DNA of 64,000 nucleotides from Nocardia iowensis (GCF_019222765.1 NZ_CP078145.1:3348001-3412000), one strand, 5' to 3'. Shown: positions 17,942 through 26,272, counted from the first letter of the stretch. A program made the numbers and translations. The notes: generated from the sequence alone by a model not told the origin.

Positions 17942-19120
17942 ATGGATACCTCCTTCACTGTGGAAACGCTGCTCGTGCACGCCGACGCCGACCCCACCGA
18001 GGCGGCCATCGCACCGCCGTTGTTCGCATCGGTGCCGTTCTCGGCGGGCTCGGCCGAGGCGTTCCGCGAGATGAACAGCGGCAGGCACGATCGGTTCTAT
18101 CGTCGGTACGGCAACCCCACCCAAGCCCGGCTGGAGCAGGTGATGGCCGCTGCGGAGGGTGCCGAGACCGGCATGGCCACGGCATCCGGGATGGGTGCTA
18201 TCTCGACCACCCTGCTGACCCTGCTCGGCCGAGGCGATCATGTCGTCGGGCAACGCAGCATGTACGGCGGCACGTTGAGCCTGCTGCAGGAGATCGTGCC
18301 GCGTCTCGGCATCGAGGTGACCTTGGTCGAGCAAACCGATGTCGACGCTTTCGCGGCCGCCATCCGGCCGAACACGAAGCTGATCATGCTGGAGACCCCG
18401 AGTAACCCGCTGCTGCGGCTGACCGACGTGGCCGCGGTCGCCGCGCTAGCGCGCGAGCACGGCATTCTCACCTTCGCCGACAACACGGTCGCCACGCCGG
18501 TGAACCACCGTCCGCTCGACCACGGCGTCGATCTGGTCATGCACAGCCTGACCAAGGCGGCCTCGGGCCACTCCGACGTGCTGGCCGGCATCGTCCTCGG
18601 CCGACGGGAGCTGACCGACCGAATCTGGCAGACCCACACCATGATCGGCGCGGTGGTCAGCCCGTTCGACGCATGGCTCGCCCTGCGCGGATTGCGCACC
18701 CTGTCGATGCGGATGGACCGGCAGAACCGGACCGCCCTCGCCTTGGCCCATTTCCTCGACGAACATCCGGCTGTCCGGGTGGTGAATTACCCGGGCTTGC
18801 CGAGTCATCCGCAGCACGCGCTCGCTCAGCGGCAGATGGTGGGCTACGGCGGCTTGCTCAGTTTCGAACTCGACGGCGGCTATCAGGCGGCGGAAGAGCT
18901 GCTGGCCGCTGTCGAGCTCCCGGCGCGATCGTCGAGCCTCGGCGGTGTCCGATCGCTGGTCGTGCAACCCGCCGCCATGTGGGCCCAAGAGCTGACCGAA
19001 GAACAGTTGGCCGAGGCGGGAGTTCCCGCCGGGCTCGTGCGCTTCGCAGTCGGCTTGGAAGCCGAAACCGACCTCATCGCGGACCTTTCCCGCGCCCTGT
19101 CGGCGCTGAAACCACGGTGA
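17942..19120 (+). CDS. Cys/Met-metabolism PLP enzyme (cystathionine gamma-lyase/methionine gamma-lyase type)
   Basis: 392 residues. Trans-sulfuration family signatures: YRRYGNPTQ, GMGAISTTLLTLL, ETPSNPLL, DNTVATPVNHRPLDHG and the PLP-lysine motif HSLTKAASGHSDV. These enzymes cleave or interconvert cystathionine, cysteine, homocysteine or methionine in the cytoplasm. ATG 17942 has no ribosome site, so the message may be leaderless or start at the palindrome. The divergent MocR gene is its likely regulator. The exact substrate (cystathionine or methionine) cannot be separated by eye. Confidence 0.92.
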   Translation: MDTSFTVETLLVHADADPTEAAIAPPLFASVPFSAGSAEAFREMNSGRHDRFYRRYGNPTQARLEQVMAAAEGAETGMATASGMGAISTTLLTLLGRGDHVVGQRSMYGGTLSLLQEIVPRLGIEVTLVEQTDVDAFAAAIRPNTKLIMLETPSNPLLRLTDVAAVAALAREHGILTFADNTVATPVNHRPLDHGVDLVMHSLTKAASGHSDVLAGIVLGRRELTDRIWQTHTMIGAVVSPFDAWLALRGLRTLSMRMDRQNRTALALAHFLDEHPAVRVVNYPGLPSHPQHALAQRQMVGYGGLLSFELDGGYQAAEELLAAVELPARSSSLGGVRSLVVQPAAMWAQELTEEQLAEAGVPAGLVRFAVGLEAETDLIADLSRALSALKPR

Positions 19121-19181
19121 CACGCCTGCGCCGCTACTCGGAAAGGGCCGCCGATGAAGTCCACACCTCGAAGCTCTTCCC

Positions 19182-19197
19182 AGTAGAACGTTCTTCA
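19182..19197. promoter_or_regulatory. Putative TetR operator upstream of the alcohol dehydrogenase
   Basis: AGTAGAACGTTCTTCA contains the perfect 8-bp palindrome GAACGTTC and shares AGTAGAAC with the sites at 14983 and 16363. It is followed by CATAATACGG, a possible -10 region, 41 bases before the start codon. Confidence 0.5.
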
Positions 19198-19238
19198 TAA
19201 TACGGTGGAGGCACCGATGCTCTTTGAGGAGGAGTCAG

Positions 19239-20252
19239 GTGCAAGAACTGCAATTCATTGATCGCGGCACGCTGGAATGGCGGGAGACCGACGAACCCCG
19301 ACTGCGGCATTCCGGCGACGCTCTCGTGCGACCGCTGGCCGTCGCCATCTGTGACCTGGACCGGATGATCGTGCGAGGCGCGGCACCCGCGCGGGGTCCG
19401 TTTCCGTTCGGACACGAGTGCGTGGCCGAAGTGGTCGAGGTCGGCGACGAAGTCTGCGGCTTCGCGCCGGGCGACCGTGTCATCGTGCCCTTCCAGATCT
19501 CGTGCGGCTCGTGCTCGGCGTGCCGGCGCGGCCGCACCGGGCACTGTGCGACCGTGCCGCGGATGTCCATGTACGGGCTCGGTCCGCTCAGCGGCGCCGA
19601 GTGGGGCGGTTTCCTGTCCGACCTGGTTCGCGTCCCCTACGCCGATCACATGCTGTTTCGGCTTCCCGAGGGAGTCGACCCGGTCGCCGTCGCGAGTGCC
19701 AGCGACAACCTTGTCGACGCCTGGCGCACGGTCGCACCGCATTTGAGGGACGAGCCCGCGGGCTCGGTGCTGGTCGTTGGCAGCAACGCGGCCATCGGCC
19801 TGTACGCCGTCGCCATCGCCCGCGCCCTGGGCGCGACTGTCGACTGGGTCGGTGGCAGTGACCGGCAGCGCGGCGCCGCGGAACGCCTCGGCGCCCGTGT
19901 TCTCGATCCCGCCTTTCCGGAACGGCTCGGTCCCTACCCGATCACCGTCGACGCGAGTAACCACCCCGACGGCCTGGGCTGCGCGATTCGCTCCACCGGA
20001 CCGGACGGGGTATGCACCAGCATCGGCATCTACTTCACCGCGCAGGAACTTCCGCTGCTGGAAATGTATTCGAAGGGGATTCACTTCTACACCGGCCGTG
20101 TCCACGCCCGACCGGCCATTCCGGATGTGCTCGACCTGGTCGTCGCCAAAAAGCTGCGGCCGGAGACCGTCACCGGCGCGGTTGTCGACTGGGACGACGC
20201 CGCCGAAGCCATCACCGAACATTCCACAAAGCTCGTCATCACCCGCCGGTAA
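19239..20252 (+). CDS. Zinc-dependent medium-chain alcohol dehydrogenase
   Basis: 337 residues. The catalytic-zinc Cys (AICDLDRM near residue 33), FGHECVAEV, and the structural-zinc lobe CGSCSACRRGRTGHC are intact, as is the NAD(P) fold VLVVGSNAAIGLYAVAIA. It should oxidise or reduce an alcohol/aldehyde. GTG 19239 was chosen because AGGAGGAG sits 5-12 bases upstream; the TTG at 19224 in frame lacks a site. The upstream AGTAGAACG element suggests control by the TetR at 15015. Confidence 0.92.
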   Translation: MQELQFIDRGTLEWRETDEPRLRHSGDALVRPLAVAICDLDRMIVRGAAPARGPFPFGHECVAEVVEVGDEVCGFAPGDRVIVPFQISCGSCSACRRGRTGHCATVPRMSMYGLGPLSGAEWGGFLSDLVRVPYADHMLFRLPEGVDPVAVASASDNLVDAWRTVAPHLRDEPAGSVLVVGSNAAIGLYAVAIARALGATVDWVGGSDRQRGAAERLGARVLDPAFPERLGPYPITVDASNHPDGLGCAIRSTGPDGVCTSIGIYFTAQELPLLEMYSKGIHFYTGRVHARPAIPDVLDLVVAKKLRPETVTGAVVDWDDAAEAITEHSTKLVITRR

Positions 20253-20281
20253 GGATGTGGTGATCAACGAAGGGGCTCGCG

Positions 20282-20671
20282 ATGAGCGACGAATTCCAGG
20301 AACTACTGGCCGAGGTGATGTCGCATGCCGACCACTTCGGCCATCGGGAACACCTCGAGCTGACCTGGCTCGCGGTCCGGCGCCACGGCTCGTCGGCCGC
20401 CGTCGAGCTGGTCAGCGAAGGTATTCAGCGCACAGCCCGCTACGAGCGGGTGCCACGGAAATATCACGCGACGATCAGCCGGGCCTGGGTCGAGCTCGTC
20501 GGCCATCACGTACGGGAAAGGGCGCAGGAGAACGACTTCGCCGAGTTCGTCGCGCGAAATCCGGCGTTGCTGGACAAGCGGCTGATCAATCGCTTTTATC
20601 ACGCGAGCACCCTGGCCAGTTCCCACGCGCGCAGCGAATGGGTGGAGCCCGACCGTACGCCGTTTCCCTGA
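20282..20671 (+). CDS. Hypothetical protein, co-transcribed with a StrR-type regulator
   Basis: 129 residues, helical and soluble, beginning DEFQELLAEVMSHADHFGHREHLELTWLAVRR and rich in His, Arg and Glu. I do not recognise the family. GAAGGGG stands 7 bases before the ATG. Its TGA shares one base with the ATG of the StrR-type regulator (TGATG), so the two are translationally coupled and probably act together. It starts 29 bases after the alcohol dehydrogenase stop and may belong to that transcript too. Confidence 0.75.
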   Translation: MSDEFQELLAEVMSHADHFGHREHLELTWLAVRRHGSSAAVELVSEGIQRTARYERVPRKYHATISRAWVELVGHHVRERAQENDFAEFVARNPALLDKRLINRFYHASTLASSHARSEWVEPDRTPFP

Positions 20672-21648
20672 TGGAACAGCAGGCCGAACCGGCCCCGTGC
20701 GCTGCCGACTGGTTCGATCGACTGCCCGTTACGACAGTCGCGATAGGCGCGCTGCTTCCGGGCGACACACCACGCCGGTCCGGTGAGGACCTTCGCCATG
20801 TGAACCTTCTCGCCGAGATATCGGGGGAGTTGCCACCGATCGTGGTGCACCGACCCACGATGCGAGTCATCGATGGGATGCACCGGCTGCGCGCCGCCAT
20901 CCGCCGGGGTGACCAGACGATAGGCGTGCGGTTCTTCGACGGCAGCGCTGACGAAGGGTTCGTGTACGCGGTCGAGGCGAATATCAAACACGGACTGCCG
21001 TTGTCGCTGGCGGATCGGCAAGCGGCCGCAGAGCGCATCATGCACACCTATCCCGAGTTGTCGGACCGGGCCGTCGCTGCACGTTGCGGGTTGTCTCCGA
21101 AGACGGTGAGCGCGATCCGACGACGATCGCGAGATTCGGGTCTGCGAGTGGAGCGGCGGGTGGGCCTGGACGGGCGGATTCGGCCGTTGAATACGGCCCA
21201 AGGTCGGCGTGCGGCGCGCGATTACATCGCCGGCTGCCCGGATGCCCCCTTGCGTGAAGTGGCCGACAATGCCGGTATTTCGTTCGCCACCGCCCGCGAC
21301 GTGCGCGAGCGGATGCGGCGGGGGGAGGACCCGGTTCCAGAACGGCTCCGCCTGGTCGACACCGACCACCAGGCGCAGCACGGAAAGACCGTCGATGCGC
21401 CGCGGCCGGACAAGAACGCCATCCTTCGGCAACTGAGCAGAGATCCGTCCGTGCGGATGAACGAGTCAGGTCGGCTACTCATCCGATGGCTGGCCAGCCG
21501 TGCGATCGATCCCGCAGACTGGGCCGGTATCCGAGCAGTGATACCAGCCCACTGCGCCCCCGCCGTAATGCAATTCGCCGAACTGTGTGCCACGTCCTGG
21601 CAGGAGTTCGCCCGCGAGCTTCGACGCGATATCGACCGCACCACTTAA
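20671..21648 (+). CDS. StrR-type pathway-specific transcriptional activator (ParB-like N-terminal domain + HTH)
   Basis: 325 residues. The N-terminal ParB/sulfiredoxin-like domain has the StrR-family signature LLPGDTPRRSGED, LPPIVVHRPTMRVIDGMHRL and VEANIKHGLPLSLADR, and is followed by an HTH (LSDRAVAARCGLSPKTVSAI) at about residues 130-150. The C-terminal half is longer and less conserved. StrR, NovG, Bbr and Tei15* activate antibiotic clusters by binding GTTCGACT-n11-type palindromes. It is coupled to the 129-aa gene. No biosynthetic genes adjoin it, but a dpg operon of the type often governed by Bbr-like proteins lies about 39 kb away. Confidence 0.9.
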   Translation: MEQQAEPAPCAADWFDRLPVTTVAIGALLPGDTPRRSGEDLRHVNLLAEISGELPPIVVHRPTMRVIDGMHRLRAAIRRGDQTIGVRFFDGSADEGFVYAVEANIKHGLPLSLADRQAAAERIMHTYPELSDRAVAARCGLSPKTVSAIRRRSRDSGLRVERRVGLDGRIRPLNTAQGRRAARDYIAGCPDAPLREVADNAGISFATARDVRERMRRGEDPVPERLRLVDTDHQAQHGKTVDAPRPDKNAILRQLSRDPSVRMNESGRLLIRWLASRAIDPADWAGIRAVIPAHCAPAVMQFAELCATSWQEFARELRRDIDRTT

Positions 21649-21654
21649 AGGCCG

Positions 21655-22115
21655 GGGCGGGTTGAGCTACCGGTGTTTGCCCGCACACCGCGAAGAGCAC
21701 GAATCGCGGGTCTTCACCGACCCGCTCGTCGGCCGCATCCTCGGCGTTACCGACGGTGAACTGGCCGAATTGGAAACGCCTCTCCGCCGCAGGCATCGAC
21801 CTGCCCTAGACACTCACATTCACACCCGTCGATTTCGAAACCGAAACGCTGACAATGGGTTTGGTGGAAGCGGGATTCGTCCGATCGGCTCCGGCCGTCT
21901 TCGTGTGGCTCGGCGTCATCGCGTACCTGACCTCGGCAGCCATCGAATACATTGCGGGCCAGGCGACACCCACCGAGGTGGTCCTCGACTACGGGCAACT
22001 CCCGGCCCCCACCGAAGACCGCGCCAAGCTCCGGGCGCGCGCCGAGCGCCAGGAATTGATCACCGGGTACGCCGATGTGCCGAGTCGGCAGCGAGTTTCG
22101 CTGGGCCGCACGTAG
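21655..22115 (+). pseudogene. Remnant of a TIGR00027-type SAM-dependent methyltransferase
   Basis: Two pieces in different frames match the family. Around 21675-21780 the sequence reads HREEHESRVFTDPLVGRILG (N-terminal). From about 21822 another frame reads VDFETETLTMGLVEAGF, then PAVFVWLGVIAYLTSAA and VVLDYGQL. The central SAM-binding part is missing, a stop codon (TAG near 21810) interrupts the second frame, and the 3' end is truncated. The piece is a decayed gene. Confidence 0.7.
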
Positions 22116-22203
22116 TGCGCTACTCGCTGAGGACTGCCAGAAGATCCATGCCGCGCAGCCGATCTGAGGCGAAGCTAGCCAACGCGTGGACCGTCGATGG
22201 CTT

Positions 22204-22977
22204 TCACAGTTGGCGGGCGCGCAGTACGCCGGTCAGCATCGGGAGGGTGAATTCGCCGCTGTTGGTCTCCGGTCTGCTTGCCAGGAAAGCGCGGATCCGG
22301 GTGAGCGTGGCCGCTCGTTCCTGCTCTGGCATGACCAGCATCCCCGCGCGCGTCGCGATGGTCGCGACGAGTGAGTCGGCGGTGCGACGCTGTCCATGCG
22401 GGAACTCGGCCTGCTCAGACGAGCCGAACCGAGCGACCACACCGGTGTCGGGAAGGTGCAAGCCTGCCGTCGCGACACGCCAGCTGCTGAGCGTGTCACG
22501 CGGGCCGATAGCCGCGCTTCCGCTGACCCGCTCGAGCCCGGCAACCCAGTCGACCCGGTTGTCCACGACATTCCACAGACCGGCCAGGGTGCCGCCGGGT
22601 GCGAGGACCCTGGCTATCTCGGGCCCCGCGACGGTCATGTCGAACCAGTGCAGGGCGTTTCCGGCCAGCACGGCATCGACGGACCCGTCCGGCAGCGGTA
22701 TCGCCTCGGCACTACCCGGCAGGACACGGACACCCGGCAGCGCGCAGCGCAGTTGGGTCAGCATCGCCGGGTCGGGCTCGACCGCGATGACGTCGGCGCC
22801 CAGCGCGCACAGCGTGCCAGTCAACTTTCCGGTTCCAGCCCCGAGGTCCAGCACTCGCGGGCCGGGCGCGGACTCCAGCGCCCAGTGCACTGCGGCGGGC
22901 GCGTAGTCGGGGCGGTGCTCGGCATACGCGACCGCCGCCGTGCCGAACGACAAGGCATGCCGCGTATCCCGTTCCAT
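22204..22977 (-). CDS. Class I SAM-dependent methyltransferase
   Basis: 257 residues. Motif I VLDLGAGTGKLT (residues 42-53), acidic motif II AVEPDP, post-I GSAEAIPLPDGSVDAVLAGN and motif III VLAPGGTLAGLWN follow the Methyltransf_11 pattern. Substrate unknown. The N-terminus FGTAAVAYAEHRPDYAP is typical of the family members often annotated as ubiquinone/menaquinone-like methyltransferases. It faces away from the small secreted gene at 23101 and shows no operon partner. Confidence 0.9.
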   Translation of the reverse strand: MERDTRHALSFGTAAVAYAEHRPDYAPAAVHWALESAPGPRVLDLGAGTGKLTGTLCALGADVIAVEPDPAMLTQLRCALPGVRVLPGSAEAIPLPDGSVDAVLAGNALHWFDMTVAGPEIARVLAPGGTLAGLWNVVDNRVDWVAGLERVSGSAAIGPRDTLSSWRVATAGLHLPDTGVVARFGSSEQAEFPHGQRRTADSLVATIATRAGMLVMPEQERAATLTRIRAFLASRPETNSGEFTLPMLTGVLRARQL

Positions 22978-23100
22978 TCGGTCACCCTATCCGCGCCGCA
23001 GGTGCGCGCCTAGCGGGTTGCGTCCGTCGTAACAACGCGATGTAGGAAACCGAAAGTCACAGGACCGCGTTCGAAGCGATTTCCACCGAGAGGGATTCGA

Positions 23101-23469
23101 ATGAGAAGACCGATAGTCGCCGCCGCACGAGTTACGGCCGCCGCGGTGTTGGGTCTGGGCGTCGCGGCAGTAGTCGGCTCCGGCACGGCTCAGGCCGCGC
23201 CGGAGGACTGCGTTATCACGCGGGACCTGACCAGCGCGACGGCGACATGCCATGATTACGACGCCCCGGCCGGGCGGGAGTACGCCCTGATCGTTGAGTG
23301 TTTCGGCTTGCACGGTGTGCCGAATGCGTTTCCCCTGATGGCTTTCGGTCCTTACAACGGCTCGTGGAGCGGTTCGTTCAGTCCGTCGGGTCGCGGCACG
23401 GCCTCATGCTTGGGTCCCTTCAGCGTGGGGACCGCAACTGGCGCTCGCGTAGCGATATACCGCGACTGA
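23101..23469 (+). CDS. Small secreted protein
   Basis: 122 residues. A signal peptide (MRRPIVAAARVTAAAVL then an Ala-rich core, cleavage near AQA-AP at residue 32) precedes a mature protein of about 90 residues with four cysteines (CVITRD, CHDYD, CFGLHG, CLGPF), probably in two disulfides. Glycine/serine-rich and beta-like. Function unknown; similar small exported proteins recur in this window (27200, 27996, 35947). GAGAGGGA stands before the ATG. Confidence 0.8.
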   Translation: MRRPIVAAARVTAAAVLGLGVAAVVGSGTAQAAPEDCVITRDLTSATATCHDYDAPAGREYALIVECFGLHGVPNAFPLMAFGPYNGSWSGSFSPSGRGTASCLGPFSVGTATGARVAIYRD

Positions 23470-23506
23470 CCCGCGCCAATTAGCAGGTGTGCACGAAAAC
23501 GTGGAC

Positions 23507-23538
23507 GTTCAGGGCGCTCTGAGGGGAACGCCCTGAAC
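23507..23538. terminator. Bidirectional hairpin between convergent genes
   Basis: GTTCAGGGCG (23507-23516) and CGCCCTGAAC (23529-23538) form a perfect 10-bp stem with a 12-base loop, between the small secreted gene and the dioxygenase gene. Confidence 0.7.
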
Positions 23539-23552
23539 ATGCACGGCCGTCG

Positions 23553-24218
23553 TCAGCGGAAGTTCAGGATGAAGTCGAAAGTCCCCTCTTTGCCCGCGGG
23601 CACGGTACGCACCGTCATCAGCAATCGCCGGTCGAAGATGGAATCGGTGTTGTTTCTCGGCTCACCGGGGAAATACAGCTGGGTGGTCAGCACCCGCTGG
23701 TTGGGCGCCTGGACCTTGACGTGGATATGCCGGGTCCGACCCGGGTACAAACCTGGCACGATGGTCGACAGGTTGAACCGTCCATTCGCGTCGGTGAACT
23801 GATGCCCCCGCCAGTTGTAGCCCGAATTGTCATAGGCGCCCGCGTTGTCGGCCTGCCAGAAGTCCAGCAATGCCTTGGCCACCGGGCGGCAGGAACGAGT
23901 GAACACATAGCCGCTGACCGTCAGCCGGGTGCCCGGCGCGCCGGGAATCACCAGATCGCTCCGCAACGGCGAGTTCGGCTTGAAGTAAGGGCCTTCGGTC
24001 TGCGAAATGGTGGGTGCGTCACCGTCGTGGCAGGCCGGGGTCGGCTCCAGGTCGTCCGGCACGGCCTGCGGACTTTCGCTGGCGTTACCCCTGCTGGACG
24101 CAGCGGCGGTCACTGCCGCTGCGGCGGGTACGGCCAGTAAACCCAGTTGCAGTAGGCGTTTTCGAGTAATCGCCTGGGGGATGTCGAGGTCGTCATCCGG
24201 AGAGTGGTGGGTGGTCAT
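23553..24218 (-). CDS. Intradiol ring-cleavage dioxygenase family protein, exported
   Basis: 221 residues. The N-terminus TRKRLLQLGLLAVPAAAAV looks like a Tat-type or Sec signal (RK rather than RR). The catalytic domain has the intradiol pattern TEGPYF, ALLDFWQAD, GAYDNSGYNWRGHQFTD and the iron-ligand region PGLYPGRTRHIHVKV, so both Tyr and both His ligands appear present. Cytoplasmic members cleave catechols or protocatechuate; exported ones of this size are common in actinomycetes and their substrate is not known. AGGAG precedes ATG 24218. No aromatic-pathway genes adjoin it. Confidence 0.88.
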   Translation of the reverse strand: MTTHHSPDDDLDIPQAITRKRLLQLGLLAVPAAAAVTAAASSRGNASESPQAVPDDLEPTPACHDGDAPTISQTEGPYFKPNSPLRSDLVIPGAPGTRLTVSGYVFTRSCRPVAKALLDFWQADNAGAYDNSGYNWRGHQFTDANGRFNLSTIVPGLYPGRTRHIHVKVQAPNQRVLTTQLYFPGEPRNNTDSIFDRRLLMTVRTVPAGKEGTFDFILNFR

Positions 24219-24405
24219 GATGTTGATCTCCTCGCGGGAACAGGGTGGGCCGGAGTGTGCGGGGTTCACATCGCTCGACTGCTCGGCGGCGACGAAACAC
24301 GTTCGTGCGCGCCAGCCGTTCTGGCCGGGAGCAGAGCCGCCAGGAAGGTGCTACCGCACCCCGATTGCTATCAGCTTTTGTCCATCGGTCATTGCGCTCC
24401 TCGCA

Positions 24406-24436
24406 ACTGAGCAGCAGGGGCTGCGCGCTGCTCAGT
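24406..24436. repeat. 10-bp perfect inverted repeat
   Basis: ACTGAGCAGC (24406-24415) and GCTGCTCAGT (24427-24436) with an 11-base loop, about 190 bases upstream of the dioxygenase start. It may be an operator or the terminator of a lost gene. Confidence 0.5.
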
Positions 24437-24849
24437 ATTCAAACGCGTTGTCAGCGAACGTATTTCGAGCTCTGATGTGACAAAACGATAGGTCGCTCAC
24501 TGTGGCCGGGCAAGGGTTCGAGTCCTCGGCGACGGCAACCGCATCACACCCGCCAGTGATTCGCAGCTGGGATCTCCAGTGCCATAAGGAAACTGGTAAC
24601 GACCGCACGACTCGCAGCGGCGGGTCCCCGGTGGCTCCCCAGTTGTCGGTTACCGGTTCGGCGGCCCACCGACGTCAATCTGCTTCTGGCCGCCCGCGCT
24701 CTCGACAGCCTCGGCTACGCCTTTCATCGTCTCGGTGGGCATCTCCGAGCGGTCGCCACAACGAAGCCACCGGGCGCAATCCCGAACCCGTGCCCGGCGG
24801 CGGCGCACTGCTGTTCAGCGGCAGTCGGTTTCGCCGCTGGTGGCGTCCT

Positions 24850-25090
24850 GCATGCATGCCGGATCTCGCGTGCAAGTTGCTCCCGCGTGCGGCACCAGCC
24901 TGCTCCCCATTCGTCTTCGAGATCGAATATCTGGCCGAGCGGAAGGGCGATGACGCTGTCGGCCAGTGTGCCGCCCAAAGCGGCAGCCGTTCGGTCGGGA
25001 TGGTGTCAAGTGCTACCCAGGCGGCGACCAGGTCCGGAATCGGGATCTCGCCGGTGCCGGGTGCAGGGTACCGTTCGGCTACGATCCGTT
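24850..25090 (-). pseudogene. Frameshifted remnant of an unknown protein gene
   Basis: On the minus strand two frames join into one protein-like sequence. From about 25085 the reading is IVAERYPAPGTGEIPIPDL with VALDTIPTERLPLWAAHW, and after a frame change near 24970 it continues LADSVIALPLGQIFDLEDEW and TREQLAREIRHAC. Each half ends in stops in its own frame. Family not recognised. Confidence 0.5.
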
Positions 25091-25114
25091 AACCGCCGAT
25101 GGAAGGGGGAGGCG

Positions 25115-26272
25115 ATGTCGAAAGGCGTTGGCGGGAGGCAGTTCCGGCCGCCGGAGGATGCGCAGAAGCCGAGCAGGCAGTCGATTGTCGAGGCGAAGGC
25201 GGCGTTCGCCGAGTTCGACAGACGTGCTGGGCGTCACCACGGTCGCTACCACGAAGACGAGCTGGTTCCGCCTGGTGCGGGTGTGCTGGCAATGGTGCCG
25301 CGTCGGGTGTACGGCGACCGCTCCGTCGAGCAGTGGCCGGGTAGTGCGGACGAACGCGCGGCGCTGCAGGCTCGCGCCGAATCCGAGCGGGCCCTCCAGC
25401 ATCGGATCCGAATTGCGTTGCAGTGGGCCGATATAGCGGCAGCGGTGCGCGCCGGATATGGCGAGGCCGGTGTGTGGGAACTCGCGCGGCGGAACGCGTC
25501 TTCCCTCCAGGACATCGATGACCTCGCCGACCACCTCAATGCGGCCGGGCTTCCGGCTCGGCCCGGTGCGGTCTGGGATCGGCGTGCGGTGGGTGAAGTC
25601 ATCGGGCTGTTGTGGTCGCAAGAGCGGGCCGGTGCGTGGCCGCGTGCCGAGTTGGGCACGTACCCGGGCTATTTGGGGCCGTTACGCGACAAGCCGGGTT
25701 TCATCACCCAGTTCTCGGTGACCGCACCACAGCGCGGCCAATTCCGGTGTCTGCGTTGCGGCGCGCGGTGGCCTGCCGGGTGGCCGGATACCGGCGACGG
25801 GTTCCGGGAGATGAGATGCCCGGATTGTCTGACTCCCGGTGGGGGTACCGGCACGCGCGAGACTGAGCACAGCATTATCGATTTGCATTGGCTGATGGAT
25901 CGATTCGCGCCACGTCCGGTGAGCCCGTGTTCCATGTGTGGCGCTGCGCGAGAGCTGACGCCGCGCGGCTACAGCGGCCCGGACCGGGTGCTGTACTGGA
26001 CGTGCGCGCACGGTGACGCTCTTCGGCGCGACGAGCATTTCATGATGTCACTCGAACGCGCGGAATGGGAATCAACGGCCGCCCACTATGCGTACTGGTT
26101 GGCCGTCGACATGCTCCGGCTGGCGTACTACAGCGGCGAGGTCACCGAACTTCCGGTCGGCGCCATCTACGAGGCCCGCGATGGCAGCGGAGAACAATGG
26201 GTCTTTGGTCCGGACGGCTGGGAACGGCGGGACGGCGACACCTCTCCTTCGCACTCTGCGGGATCAAAGTAG
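25115..26272 (+). CDS. Hypothetical protein with two zinc-ribbon-like motifs
   Basis: 385 residues. ATG 25115 follows GGAAGGGGGAGG. The N-terminal 200 residues are helical and charged, with a W-rich end (VWDRRAVGEVIGLLWSQERAG). Then come two Cys pairs that look like zinc ribbons: CLRCGARWP with MRCPDC (about residues 213-240), and CSMCGAARE with WTCAHGD (about 273-300). The C-terminal part has several Trp/Tyr residues. Proteins of this shape may bind nucleic acid, but I do not recognise the family and assign no function. Confidence 0.78.
   Translation: MSKGVGGRQFRPPEDAQKPSRQSIVEAKAAFAEFDRRAGRHHGRYHEDELVPPGAGVLAMVPRRVYGDRSVEQWPGSADERAALQARAESERALQHRIRIALQWADIAAAVRAGYGEAGVWELARRNASSLQDIDDLADHLNAAGLPARPGAVWDRRAVGEVIGLLWSQERAGAWPRAELGTYPGYLGPLRDKPGFITQFSVTAPQRGQFRCLRCGARWPAGWPDTGDGFREMRCPDCLTPGGGTGTRETEHSIIDLHWLMDRFAPRPVSPCSMCGAARELTPRGYSGPDRVLYWTCAHGDALRRDEHFMMSLERAEWESTAAHYAYWLAVDMLRLAYYSGEVTELPVGAIYEARDGSGEQWVFGPDGWERRDGDTSPSHSAGSK

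Larger units (their letters stand above)
24219..25114. other. Long gene-poor stretch with hairpin and decayed coding
   Basis: 896 bases. The first part is upstream of the dioxygenase and contains a perfect 10-bp hairpin (24406-24436). The second part (about 24850-25090, minus strand) looks like a decayed gene, listed separately. Around 24590-24790 a plus frame is weakly protein-like but has no start. No intact gene. Confidence 0.5.

Noticed and set aside
24513..24526. tRNA T-arm-like sequence (GGTTCGAGTCC)
   Set aside because: Only the T-loop core is present; no anticodon or D-arm or acceptor stem can be folded around it, and no integrase is near.
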